Shown here piece by piece: positions 17,515-26,904 of a stretch of 64,000 nt of DNA (its first letter is position 1; each line of letters opens with the position of its first letter). The position numbers were made by a program, and so were the translations under genes. Origin of the DNA: Paenibacillus plantarum (GTDB taxonomy: Bacteria > Bacillota > Bacilli > Paenibacillales > NBRC-103111); contig NZ_WHNY01000065.1 in assembly GCF_013141695.1 (NCBI RefSeq), forward strand, positions 124,001-188,000. Direction: 5' to 3'. The notes under the pieces were generated by a model. It made no database searches, was not told the origin of the DNA, and saw nothing but the letters and a program-made list of their open reading frames with translations.

Positions 17515-17712
17515 CATGGTCCCTCCGCGCACTTATTTTAAAAGACAGGTTTTGCACATTTCCTAAGTTTATCATTTGGAGCCACATAGATACAACTGTG
17601 TTCTTTTGGCAGTCAGAGATGCCCTACATAGAGTTCGAAGCGTCATGTGATTTTCATTCCGTTCTATTATCCATTGTTGACAACAAACTTCTGCATTATT
17701 CGGAAAATCGCA

Positions 17713-17973
17713 TTAAAACATCTTGCTGAAGCTCATCGAGAGACCTAAATACTGAATGAAAAACCCTGCAACCAGCTGCCCGAGTCCGATCGAAAGTAAA
17801 ATTTGCAGCATAATCGCTTGTGCGCCTTTGGGGTTTCGCAGCAAAACATCAAAGCGGAACGCTTGCAGCGACCACCATGCCAACCCAATGCAAAGAATAT
17901 AGACAGCTATACTAGCCATATTCATCCATGACGCATATTGCGCCACTTCACTCCATTTGTCCGTCTCGCCCAT
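17713..17973 (-). CDS. ywzB: DUF1146 family membrane protein (YwzB-like)
   Basis: 86 residues with two hydrophobic helices (about 18-36 and 52-76) linked by a basic loop, RFDVLLRNPKGAQA, that is typical of DUF1146. In Bacillus ywzB lies between atpC and murAA; here it is likewise upstream of murA. Function unknown. About 180 bases with no recognised signal separate it from murA. Confidence 0.8.
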   Translation of the reverse strand: MGETDKWSEVAQYASWMNMASIAVYILCIGLAWWSLQAFRFDVLLRNPKGAQAIMLQILLSIGLGQLVAGFFIQYLGLSMSFSKMF

Positions 17974-17992
17974 AGGTCACTCCTTTTCGATT

Positions 17993-20530
17993 TTACCGAT
18001 TTACGACTCTAGCCAGCAAAGTCACAAATTCAGCCCGTGTTGCCTGATCTTCTGGATGGAAGGTACCATCGGGAAATCCGCTGACCCAGCCATCTGCCGC
18101 CATCTGTTTGAGGATGCCTAAACCCCAGTAAGATTCACTCACATCGCTAAAAGGTGTATTGCCTCTCAGCTTCCCTGTCATATTCATACTCCGCGCAAGC
18201 ATTTGCGTCATTTCCATACGGGTTAGCTTGCCATCCGGGTTAAACGTTCCATCCGGGTAACCATCTACGATAGAGGCTTGAACGGTTTTGGCTATATCCG
18301 CGTAAGCCCAATGTGAAACGGCCAAATCGCTGAATCGCAAATCCTTGCGCTTCGATAAACGCAAAGCACGGGATAGCACGGTAGCTGCTTCAGCCCTTGT
18401 AATGGATTGATTCGGTGCAAAACGATAATCCCCATAGCCGCTAATCATCCCTTGCTCGGTAAGCTGGCTAATGGCATCTTGTGCCCAATGTCCAGCAATA
18501 TCAACATAACCACTGACCAGCCCATAACTATTCAACTGCAAGCGATACATCTGACTCATAAACCACTGATTCGCCTGGAGTTTAATATAATACGTTCCTT
18601 CGGGCAACGGCTTCTCGAAATTAAGCTGACTCGAACCACTGTCACTACGATAGGTGCCTTGTTCCTGTAACGAATTATTATACAACGTAGCATACAACGT
18701 ACGTGAGGTAGGAATATTCGTCAATCTGATTTGGGCCAGACTATCGGAAGTCAATCGGAACTCGAACCAATCCACATCTTCATTTTTACTAAAAACACCT
18801 TCATACCCTGCATTCATCGCAACAAATGTAGCTTGATACGATTTGTCATTCGGCTCGTTTGCGTCAATCAATTTAGGCGTATATTCAATCTCTAACGTGT
18901 ATTCACCCGTAATCGGTCCGGTATAATCCTTCACATTACTAACACGAATATAATATTGGCCAGGCAGTACTTCCATCTGGGAACTCACTTCCATACCGCC
19001 ATCGCCAGCCTGATCGATCGTCGTCGACTTCTCCCCCTCTTTCTGAAAAAGAAGCATAGGATCGATCCGCCCCGTATCCGTCGATAGTCTAAGGCGCATC
19101 GTGCCCGAGTGTTCAAGCGTCATTGCGAACCAATCGATGTCGTCTGTTTTATGAAACGTACCTCGAATGGTCTGACTGCGTTCTGGCAATGTAAAAGCTT
19201 TATACTGCTTATCATTATCCTCAAAAGGATCGGTATAAATAATAAAATCCGTTTGCAACGTGTAATTCAGCAGGGTCTTGCGTGCTCGATCAACATTCTC
19301 CAACTGCACATAAGTAATGCCTTTGGTCACAGCCACAGTGAATGACTGTTTTCCTTCATCAGTACCACTTACTGCATCGAAGCTCTGTCCTGAATCGAAC
19401 TTCACACGAATACCTGCCCCATCCTCGGGCTTTACGACTAACTGAATGTAACCGTCATACGCTGCATCAATCGCATACCAGTCCTGATCCTGCCCCGAGC
19501 TGAGGTTCGCTTTGACTAACGTATGATTAGGAAGCGAAGCAGCCTGACTTACAACATCATTCGGCTCGAAGCGATCTTGCTTATAAGGCTCCGTCAGTGC
19601 CTTTTCGATATTCAGTAAGCCGTAACCCGTTTTAGCGTCCCAGCCTTTGGACATTAAGTCCGTAGCTGTTTGCTCGATCTGTGAGCGCACCTGATACGCC
19701 GACATTGCCGGATATTTCCCCCAGATCAGCGCAGCTGCAGCTGCCACTTGCGGCGCAGCCATTGAGCTTCCATCTTGGTATTGGTAGCCACCGCCAAGCG
19801 CCGCCGTATAGACGTCCCAAGGCGCCATAATATCGAGCTCTGGGCCGTAATTCGATCGTGGATCAGCCTGTTTATTGATGCTCACACCACCAACAGAAAG
19901 TACAGTCGGATACGCCGCGGGGTATTTCACACTCGTGCTTTCATTACCAACAGCGGCGACGAGTAAGACATTACGGTCCTCTGCGTATTGCACAATACCT
20001 GCCAGATAATCCGAGTATTTATTCAATCCCAGGGAAAGGACTACGATTTTCGCCCCGTGGTCCACGGCATATTTAATGCCTTCACCCAGCTTGGCTTCGC
20101 CGCCAGTTCCATCTGCTTCAAGCGCCTTGATTGGCATAATTCTGGCATTAGGGGCAATTCCCGCGATGCCTTTATCGTTATTAATCGTAGCGGCAATCAA
20201 GCCGGCTACGTTCGTTCCATGTCCATTATCATCATAAGGCTTCTTCGAAGCCTGCAGCAAGTTCACACCATCCACTAAATTGCCAGTTAAATCTGGATGT
20301 CCAAGGTCAACGCCTGTATCAACCACGGCGACGATGATCGGCGTATGGGAATCACCTGCCGCAGCCCATGCTTGATCAACGCGAATCATATCCAAATAAG
20401 TTTGCTTCACTCTCATGGGATCCGAAGACACCGCATAAGCCGCATCTACGTTAGGCACGAAACCCGTTAGTCCTAAGACTAGCATTGTCATCAATATCAT
20501 GGGGCCTACGTATCGAAAATATGTCATCAC
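17993..20530 (-). CDS. Cell-surface subtilisin-like protease with three SLH domains
   Basis: 845 residues. A signal peptide (about 1-30) leads into an S8 domain with the full triad: Asp71 in VVDTGVD, His104 in NGHGTNVAG and Ser256 in DGSSMAAPQ. A propeptide is short or absent. Residues about 330-665 hold three repeated beta domains like pre-peptidase C-terminal (PPC) domains, each opening with EPNDVVSQA, FEDNDKQYKA or EPNDKSYQA. Three SLH repeats end the protein (from about 675, 735 and 795), each with ITRAEA/LTRMEM/ATRAEF. SLH domains bind pyruvylated wall polymer, so CsaB (3715-4851) probably anchors it. The substrate is unknown. It separates ywzB from the respiratory operons. Confidence 0.93.
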   Translation of the reverse strand: MMTYFRYVGPMILMTMLVLGLTGFVPNVDAAYAVSSDPMRVKQTYLDMIRVDQAWAAAGDSHTPIIVAVVDTGVDLGHPDLTGNLVDGVNLLQASKKPYDDNGHGTNVAGLIAATINNDKGIAGIAPNARIMPIKALEADGTGGEAKLGEGIKYAVDHGAKIVVLSLGLNKYSDYLAGIVQYAEDRNVLLVAAVGNESTSVKYPAAYPTVLSVGGVSINKQADPRSNYGPELDIMAPWDVYTAALGGGYQYQDGSSMAAPQVAAAAALIWGKYPAMSAYQVRSQIEQTATDLMSKGWDAKTGYGLLNIEKALTEPYKQDRFEPNDVVSQAASLPNHTLVKANLSSGQDQDWYAIDAAYDGYIQLVVKPEDGAGIRVKFDSGQSFDAVSGTDEGKQSFTVAVTKGITYVQLENVDRARKTLLNYTLQTDFIIYTDPFEDNDKQYKAFTLPERSQTIRGTFHKTDDIDWFAMTLEHSGTMRLRLSTDTGRIDPMLLFQKEGEKSTTIDQAGDGGMEVSSQMEVLPGQYYIRVSNVKDYTGPITGEYTLEIEYTPKLIDANEPNDKSYQATFVAMNAGYEGVFSKNEDVDWFEFRLTSDSLAQIRLTNIPTSRTLYATLYNNSLQEQGTYRSDSGSSQLNFEKPLPEGTYYIKLQANQWFMSQMYRLQLNSYGLVSGYVDIAGHWAQDAISQLTEQGMISGYGDYRFAPNQSITRAEAATVLSRALRLSKRKDLRFSDLAVSHWAYADIAKTVQASIVDGYPDGTFNPDGKLTRMEMTQMLARSMNMTGKLRGNTPFSDVSESYWGLGILKQMAADGWVSGFPDGTFHPEDQATRAEFVTLLARVVNR

Positions 20531-20652
20531 ATCAGGTCCTTTATCCCAAAATAAATCTCTTTGTCATTTACTTACCACATAAGAAAGGTATACGTTTTCG
20601 GTGTCCGAAAACAGCTTTGTTAATGGCGATAAAACTTACATCCTCCTGGGGT

Positions 20653-20703
20653 CCCCACAAAGTAATCGGACTTTGCTTCGAAGATTATCGTCACTTTGTG
20701 GGG
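20653..20703 (-). other. Long hairpin in the SLH-protease leader region
   Basis: CCCCACAAAGT (20653-20663) and ACTTTGTGGGG (20693-20703) form a perfect 11-bp inverted repeat with a 29-nt loop, about 120 bases upstream of the protease start. A small CGAGG/CCTCG hairpin follows at about 20727-20738. It has no T-run, so it is either a leader-RNA fold or an operator. Confidence 0.5.
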
Positions 20704-20739
20704 TGGAATAGCGGTCGCTCATCTTCGAGGTGCCTCGAT

Positions 20740-21104
20740 AAAAGTTTTCTCATATATCTATACCATATTAAACATCTTCTCGATACCTATAACGGTTCAT
20801 CTTCGCAAAAAGTTCAGATCTTACAACAAATTTTTAAAGTATTTTTTGGGAGTTGGTCAAAGCACATCTAATTAATGTGTACAAGTGGGGGACAATGGAA
20901 CTATAAACCTTTATTTCCGGGGAAATGAGGTGAAATCGATGGCAAATGCCTTTGGGCCAACAACTTCAAAAATTGGGGCAAAGTTGAGTGCTCATTACGG
21001 CGCACGGAATGCGAGTACGAAATGCGAGTATGGGGCTCGACGCTCGGACGGCGTTGGAAGTGTTGGTGCTGTTGGTCGAAGGGTCTCATGCTCTACACAT
21101 TTGT
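20740..21104. other. Gene-free stretch without a clear feature
   Basis: Nothing firm is seen. A 57-codon plus-strand frame from an ATG at 20939 has a GAGGTGAAAT-like site, but its composition (degenerate GCGAG/GGAATG triplets) resembles the low-complexity tracts of this window, so it is not called as a gene. Confidence 0.5.
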
Positions 21105-21293
21105 ATTAACTGGAAAATGTACAGCTATTTCCGAAGAATTCCTTCGAAAATTCGATTTAACTGTATAACATGTAGTTAAAATCGCCTGTTTTGTTCCGAT
21201 TGGGTGGATTGATCAAAATTAACTGCAGGTTTTCCATTTATTCCGCGTCCAATCGGAAAACCCCAATATTTAACTGGATAAAATCCATCTATC
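21105..21293. repeat. Dyad-repeat cluster B
   Basis: Contains TTAACTGGAAAA (21106), TTTAACTGTA with TGTAGTTAAA (21157-21180), TTAACTGCAGG followed by TTTTCCAT (21219-21238), and TTAACTGGA joined by TAAAA to TCCATCTAT (21271-21293). The last is close to the reverse complement of the 53548-53571 element of cluster C. Confidence 0.8.
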
Positions 21294-21339
21294 ATCTGTT
21301 GCATAGGAGAAATACGAAACTTCCATCCGATCAACTCAC

Positions 21340-21470
21340 TACTCTGACTTAGCAATCCATGTCATTAACCGCTCAGTCGCTTACTACCTACATTTACTCT
21401 TACCACACCCACCACCCTTACTCGTACTTTTACTAATACTTCTACTCCTCTCCACTCACACCACTCTACT
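21340..21470. other. Pyrimidine-rich low-complexity tract
   Basis: The plus strand is a run of degenerate TAC/ACT/CCA triplets with few G. It stands between cluster B and the nuoN terminator, the same position as the tract at 16015-16150 but with the opposite strand bias. Confidence 0.7.
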
Positions 21471-21476
21471 CGCAGC

Positions 21477-21508
21477 AAAAAAGCCCTCCCTACATTTACG
21501 TAGGAAGG
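21477..21508 (-). terminator. Intrinsic terminator after the nuo operon
   Basis: Minus-strand CCTTCCTAC pairs with GTAGGGAGG (9 bp, one G-T pair) and is followed by GC and six Ts. Confidence 0.9.
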
Positions 21509-21524
21509 ACTTCTAGGGTACGGA

Positions 21525-23036
21525 TTATTGGATAATAAAATCCTTCGTCAAAGTAAAGACGCTTTCGATGCCTTTCAGCACCACATGCGGAACCACACCA
21601 AGCGCCACGCTGATTAGCGCACATAACCAAACGGTTATGCCTAACGGCACGGACACTTTGATTGCGGCTGGCTCGTAATCGCTGCGCATGAACATTTGAC
21701 GCACGATACTGAAATAATAGTAGAACGAAACAACGCTGGTTGCGATCATTAGAGCACCAAGCCAGTATTGCTGCGTCTGCATCGTTCCTAAGATGATGTA
21801 GAGCTTACCGAAGAATCCACCTGATAACGGGATACCAGCTAAGGAAAGGATGATTAATACCATCGCCACAGCTGTTAAAGGTGCGCGATAGTACAGACCC
21901 GCGAAGCCTTTGGCTTCGGTATGTCCTTCAGCCTGCTCGATAATCATCAATACAGCGAAAGCTCCGATGTTCATAAACATATACGCGATTAAGTAGAATA
22001 TGAATTCCGAGAAATTGGCATAATGCGTGGCCGAAAAGTACGTTCCAATCGGAACGAGCAGATAACCTGCATTGGCAATTCCCGAATAGGCGAGTAGCCT
22101 TTTCATATTCGTTTGCTTCAGCGCAATGAAATTCCCCACGACCATCGCTATAGCCGCCATAACGGATATCGCTAGGAAGACATCGGATTGCAACTTGCTC
22201 TCTCCGAAGTCGCTAAATCCGAACAAGACATAGAAGACACGGAACAAGATGGCGAATCCAGCCGCTTTGGACACGACAGCCAAAAATGCCGTAACCGGTG
22301 TTGGCGCACCTTCATAAACATCTGGCGCCCAGCTGTGGAAAGGTGCGGCGGCAATTTTGAAACCGAATCCGGCTAACAGCAAGAAGAAAGCAACGTAGAG
22401 CAGCGGCTCGTACGATGTGACCAACGTTGGTAGGGCTGCGCCAATCTCTTGCAGATTCGCAGAACCGACCATCCCGTACAGGAAGGACATGCCATACAGG
22501 ATAATCGCGGATGAGATACCACCCATCACCAAGTATTTGAATGCTCCTTCATTGGATTTCTTGTCTTTCTTCTTCATAGCCACCATGAGGTAAGAAGTGA
22601 TACTCAGCAATTCCAACCCAACGTAGAGTGTAATCAAATCGCCCGAGGATGACATGATCATGGCCCCTAGCGCTGCAGGCAAATAGAAGTAATAATACTC
22701 CCCGACATGCGGGATGCTATCCTCTTTCACGAAGCCTAGGCTCATGAATACGATGAGTCCCGTACCGACAAGGGTGCATAATTTAAGTAAGTTCGAGAAG
22801 TCGTCGACGCGATAGCTTTGATTCAAGAGTTGAATCGCCTCGTCCGGATTCAGCTGCAGGACAACGAACACGGCAGAAATCGCGAGGCCGACAAGGGTCA
22901 ACCATCCGATAATCGAACGACTGAATCGGTTCGGCAGAACCAAATCCAAGAGAGATAGGATGATCGCGGTAGCAACCAGCGCAAGCTCAGGGAGCAGATA
23001 CGATAAATCACTAGCATGGAGTCTAATCTGTTCCAC
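21525..23036 (-). CDS. nuoN: NADH-quinone oxidoreductase subunit N
   Basis: 503 residues and about 14 hydrophobic helices of the antiporter-like family (ND2). The GLELLSITSYLMVA segment and a KIAAAPFHSWAPDVYEGAPTP segment hold the conserved Glu and Lys used in proton transfer. It is the last gene of the nuo operon; 4 bases separate it from nuoM. Confidence 0.95.
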   Translation of the reverse strand: MEQIRLHASDLSYLLPELALVATAIILSLLDLVLPNRFSRSIIGWLTLVGLAISAVFVVLQLNPDEAIQLLNQSYRVDDFSNLLKLCTLVGTGLIVFMSLGFVKEDSIPHVGEYYYFYLPAALGAMIMSSSGDLITLYVGLELLSITSYLMVAMKKKDKKSNEGAFKYLVMGGISSAIILYGMSFLYGMVGSANLQEIGAALPTLVTSYEPLLYVAFFLLLAGFGFKIAAAPFHSWAPDVYEGAPTPVTAFLAVVSKAAGFAILFRVFYVLFGFSDFGESKLQSDVFLAISVMAAIAMVVGNFIALKQTNMKRLLAYSGIANAGYLLVPIGTYFSATHYANFSEFIFYLIAYMFMNIGAFAVLMIIEQAEGHTEAKGFAGLYYRAPLTAVAMVLIILSLAGIPLSGGFFGKLYIILGTMQTQQYWLGALMIATSVVSFYYYFSIVRQMFMRSDYEPAAIKVSVPLGITVWLCALISVALGVVPHVVLKGIESVFTLTKDFIIQ

Positions 23037-23040
23037 TGGA

Positions 23041-24663
23041 CTAACCTCCTATCTTCCCGGCTACGCTATGGATCAATTGATCCAAGCTGCCAATGGTTTG
23101 TTGAAGCGGCTGACTCAGCACGCTTGGGTACACGCCCAGCAAGAGAATGAACGCGACCAAGGTAATCATCGGCACAGCCTCGATGAGACGCGCGTCGCGC
23201 ATCCCTTGCTGCAATAAGCTCGGCTGCTGAGGGCCGAACGTGATGTTCAGTACCCCCCGCAGCACGTAAACCGCTGCGAAGATAATACCCAGTGTACCGA
23301 CAATCGCGTACACGCGGTGGGTTTCAAAGAGTCCGACGAACGCGAGGAACTCACTGATGAAGCCGGATAAGCCTGGCAATCCGAGCGAGGCCATGCCCCC
23401 GATCAGCAGAATACCACTGATGAAGGGAATATTGCGAGCGAGACCGCCCAAGCGATCGAGCTGCGTCGTTTCGGTCCGCTCGTAGATGCTGCCGACGAGC
23501 AAGAACATCAGGGCTGAGATCAGACCGTGTGAGATCAACTGGAACACGGCGCCTTGCAGACCTGAGATGTTGAACGCAGCAAGTCCCAACAGGACGATGC
23601 CCATGTGGCTGATACTCGAGTAGGCGAGCACGAGCTTGAAGTCCTTCTGGACCATCGCAAGAAGCGCACCGTACACGATGTTAATGACGCCGAGGAGCGC
23701 GAGCACCCACGCCCATTGCTGGGCTTCTGCCGGGAAGAACAGAATGCCGAAACGGATGAGGCCGTAGGCCCCCATTTTGAGCAAAATCCCGGAGTGAATC
23801 ATAACAACAGCAGGCGGAGCCTCTGTATGTACTTTCAGCATCCACGTATGGAACGGGAAGATCGGCAGCTTGATCCCGAAAGCGACCAGCAGCATGATGA
23901 ACACGGTCCATTTCATGTTTTGACTCATAAAGAACGGCGTACCGCTCTGATTCACGTAGGCCTCAGGAGCCTGCAATAAATTGTGTGCAATCGTATGAAT
24001 GTCGCCGCTATAGTAAATGATAGCCTCTGTCTGCGATGGATCTTGGTTAAATCCTGCAGTCGTCACCAGAATAAGGAAGGCAATCAGCATGATCGCTGAT
24101 CCAAGACCGTTATACAGCAAGAAGCGATTTGCCGCCTGCTCCCGGTTCATATACCCCCAAATTCCGATTAAGAAGAACATCGGCACGAGTGTAATTTCGA
24201 AGAACAGGAAGAACAAGAAGAGATCCTGTGCCATGAATACACCGAACATACCCGTTTCTAGCAAAAGGAACAAAATGAAATACGTTTTCCAACGTTTCTT
24301 GATATAAACAGACGCTAATGCGGCCATCGACGAAATCAGTGCCGTTAGAAAGACGAGCGGCAACGATATGCCATCGACAGCTAACGAATATTTAAACTCG
24401 AAGAAAAATTGTGTAATTTGCTGAATACCCTCGTGGTTTAAAGGGACTTTAATCCAACTCAGCTGTTCTTTGTACTGAAGTGGATCCCCTTGATAGTTAT
24501 AGTCCACATACAGCCATGCCGCCAAAATCAGCGGAATCAGCGTCGTGACGATACCTACTGTTTTAATCAAACGTCCACGATCACCTCGAAGGAAAAGCAG
24601 GACGAGCACACCAAGCAGAGGTGAGAAGGCAATCATACTAAGAATGGGTAAATTAGCCGGCAT
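23041..24663 (-). CDS. nuoM: NADH-quinone oxidoreductase subunit M
   Basis: 540 residues, ND4 family, about 14 helices. Conserved FFEITLVPMFFLIGIWG and KLPIFPFHTWMLKVHTEAPP segments carry the key Glu, Lys and His residues. The start at 24663 follows AGGAGG and overlaps the nuoL end by 11 bases; an upstream in-frame start at 24690 is less likely. Confidence 0.95.
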   Translation of the reverse strand: MPANLPILSMIAFSPLLGVLVLLFLRGDRGRLIKTVGIVTTLIPLILAAWLYVDYNYQGDPLQYKEQLSWIKVPLNHEGIQQITQFFFEFKYSLAVDGISLPLVFLTALISSMAALASVYIKKRWKTYFILFLLLETGMFGVFMAQDLFLFFLFFEITLVPMFFLIGIWGYMNREQAANRFLLYNGLGSAIMLIAFLILVTTAGFNQDPSQTEAIIYYSGDIHTIAHNLLQAPEAYVNQSGTPFFMSQNMKWTVFIMLLVAFGIKLPIFPFHTWMLKVHTEAPPAVVMIHSGILLKMGAYGLIRFGILFFPAEAQQWAWVLALLGVINIVYGALLAMVQKDFKLVLAYSSISHMGIVLLGLAAFNISGLQGAVFQLISHGLISALMFLLVGSIYERTETTQLDRLGGLARNIPFISGILLIGGMASLGLPGLSGFISEFLAFVGLFETHRVYAIVGTLGIIFAAVYVLRGVLNITFGPQQPSLLQQGMRDARLIEAVPMITLVAFILLLGVYPSVLSQPLQQTIGSLDQLIHSVAGKIGG

Positions 24664-26575
24664 GTATGAACCTCCTTCCTGCAATGGCAAGTGCCAGAAT
24701 CAGCATCCCGAGCAGCATGATGACCCCGTAGGACTGCAGTTGACCATTTTGGAGTCGGGAGCCTAAGCGTCCAAGACTAACCACCGTGAAAGCAACTAAG
24801 CGAACAATCCCATCAATGATGTAAATATCAATCAATTCCAAGATATAGCCAAGGCCACGAAGCGGTTTGACTACAATGGCATCGTAAATTTCATCGATGA
24901 AATATTTGCGATTAAGCAACGTGTACAACCAAGGCATTTTGCTCGAAACAATATCCCGAGGGATCGTGCGTTTCAGATAAATGAGGTAACCAAGACCAAT
25001 GCCAAGCAATCCAGCTAATGTGGACAAAATAATAACCGTCCAATTGGCCGTCTCCTCATGTTCCTGCCCTGTCAGCCAGTGACCGAGCCATTCATTGAAT
25101 GGCGTATTCACGAAGCCTGCCACTACAGCAAGCACGGCAAGCACGATAAGTGGTGTCGTCATCGAAGCTGGAGATTCATGCGGCTCATTGGCGTGGTCAT
25201 GGCCATGATCATCGTGATCCTCCGAAGCCACTGCTTTCGCTCTAGACGTACCCATAAACACAAGGAAGAACAGACGTGACATATAGAAAGCGGTGAAAAA
25301 CGCCGCAATCACACCGACCCAGAACAGAAGCTGGTTATGCTCGTATGCTTCCGTGAGAATCATATCCTTCGACCAGAAGCCTGCAAACGGGAAGATACCG
25401 GCTAAAGCCAGCGTTCCAATCGCGAAGGTCCAGGTCGTGATTTTCATTTTGCGGGATAAACCGCCCATTTCGTTGATATTTTGCGTATGAACCGCGTGAA
25501 TCACACTACCTGCACCCAAGAAGAGCAGCGCTTTGAAGAAGGCATGTGTAAACAGGTGGAACATTCCTGAGGTGAATGAAACGCCAATCCCCAGCGCCAT
25601 CATCATGTAACCGAGTTGACTCACCGTCGAGTAAGCGAGAATCCGTTTAATATCGTTCTGTGCAATACCGATTGTTGCTGCAAAAATGGCGGTAAATCCA
25701 CCCACATAAGCAACGACCGTCAACGCATCCGGCGATGCGTGGAAAATATCGAACGTCCGTGCCACAAGGTACACCCCAGCAGCAACCATCGTTGCGGCAT
25801 GGATCAACGCGGAAATCGGCGTCGGCCCTTCCATTGCGTCAGGTAACCACGTGTGCAGCGGGAATTGACCGGATTTACCCATCGCCCCGATGAAAATCAG
25901 AACAGCGATCCACGTGACGATCGTAGGGTCGATTTTTCCAGTGGTGAAGGCGTTATGTATCGATGTGAAATCTAGCGCGTGCCCTGGCATGTAGAGATAC
26001 AACAACAGGATCGCGATAAACAAGCCCACATCCCCGATGCGGGTGACGATGAATGCCTTTTTGGCGGCAGCCTTCGCCTCTGGCTTGAAGTACCAGAATC
26101 CGACAAGCAAGAAGGAACATACCCCTACTAGCTCCCAGAAGATGTAGAGCTCCAGCATATTTTCAGAAATAACAAGGCCTAGCATGGAGAAAGAGAACAG
26201 CGCAATATAACCGAAAAACACGTGAATACGCTCGTCGCCTTTCATGTAGCCTTTGGAATAAATGTTCACCAACAGTGAAACTAGCGTGACGATTACGAGC
26301 ATCAGGGAGTTTAGATTGGTGACCTCAAACCCCATTTTCAGCGTAAAATCGCCCACTTGCAGCCAATTCATTTTATCCCATGTGAAATCCTCAACATTGC
26401 CGCCAATCCGCTCCACAAAAATGAGCAAAGCCACAATAAACGAAAGCAGCATTGCAAAAATGCTAATGTAAATGCCTAAATCTTTTAGTTGACGCCCCAT
26501 TGCCGTAAGCGCTAGAAAAGCAAGCAACGGAAACAATGGAATGAGCCAGGCGTACTGTGAATAGTCCGATACCAT
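24653..26575 (-). CDS. nuoL: NADH-quinone oxidoreductase subunit L
   Basis: 640 residues, ND5 family, about 16 helices including the long lateral C-terminal helix. It shows FWELVGVCSFLLVGFW and KSGQFPLHTWLPDAMEGPTP, with the conserved Glu, Lys and His. Between helices near residue 450 is a His/Asp-rich loop (EDHDDHGHDHANEP), unusual and possibly metal binding. It pumps protons at the far end of the membrane arm. Confidence 0.95.
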   Translation of the reverse strand: MVSDYSQYAWLIPLFPLLAFLALTAMGRQLKDLGIYISIFAMLLSFIVALLIFVERIGGNVEDFTWDKMNWLQVGDFTLKMGFEVTNLNSLMLVIVTLVSLLVNIYSKGYMKGDERIHVFFGYIALFSFSMLGLVISENMLELYIFWELVGVCSFLLVGFWYFKPEAKAAAKKAFIVTRIGDVGLFIAILLLYLYMPGHALDFTSIHNAFTTGKIDPTIVTWIAVLIFIGAMGKSGQFPLHTWLPDAMEGPTPISALIHAATMVAAGVYLVARTFDIFHASPDALTVVAYVGGFTAIFAATIGIAQNDIKRILAYSTVSQLGYMMMALGIGVSFTSGMFHLFTHAFFKALLFLGAGSVIHAVHTQNINEMGGLSRKMKITTWTFAIGTLALAGIFPFAGFWSKDMILTEAYEHNQLLFWVGVIAAFFTAFYMSRLFFLVFMGTSRAKAVASEDHDDHGHDHANEPHESPASMTTPLIVLAVLAVVAGFVNTPFNEWLGHWLTGQEHEETANWTVIILSTLAGLLGIGLGYLIYLKRTIPRDIVSSKMPWLYTLLNRKYFIDEIYDAIVVKPLRGLGYILELIDIYIIDGIVRLVAFTVVSLGRLGSRLQNGQLQSYGVIMLLGMLILALAIAGRRFIHAG

Positions 26576-26590
26576 AGCCTTGTTAGCCTC

Positions 26591-26902
26591 CTAGCGCTTC
26601 ATAGAATCCAAATCTGTCACTTCGACGGTGCCTTTATTTCGGTAAATCGTGATCAATATCGCAATCCCCACAGCCGCCTCGGCAGCTGCAATCGTAATGT
26701 TAAAGAGGGAGAAGATATGCCCCGTCAATGCGGGGTGATCTCCTAGTTTCGAGAAGGCAATCAAATTCAAGTTCACCGCATTGAGCATAAGCTCGATGGA
26801 GAGCAAGACGATAACCCCGTTTTTCTTCGTTAATGCACCGTACAGTCCAATGCAGAATAGGATCGCCGCTAATGTAAGATAAGGAGTAATTAAGTTACCC
26901 AA
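26591..26902 (-). CDS. nuoK: NADH-quinone oxidoreductase subunit K
   Basis: 103 residues with three helices. Conserved Glu residues lie in SIELMLNAVNL and in AAAEAAVGIAI, both part of the proton route. It starts with TTG after AGGAGG. Confidence 0.94.
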   Translation of the reverse strand: MGNLITPYLTLAAILFCIGLYGALTKKNGVIVLLSIELMLNAVNLNLIAFSKLGDHPALTGHIFSLFNITIAAAEAAVGIAILITIYRNKGTVEVTDLDSMKR

Positions 26903-26904
26903 CG

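Noticed and set aside
20939..21109. 57-codon plus-strand frame with a GAGGTG ribosome-like site
   Set aside because: The sequence is made of degenerate repeated triplets, lies beside dyad cluster B and resembles no protein known to me; likely chance.
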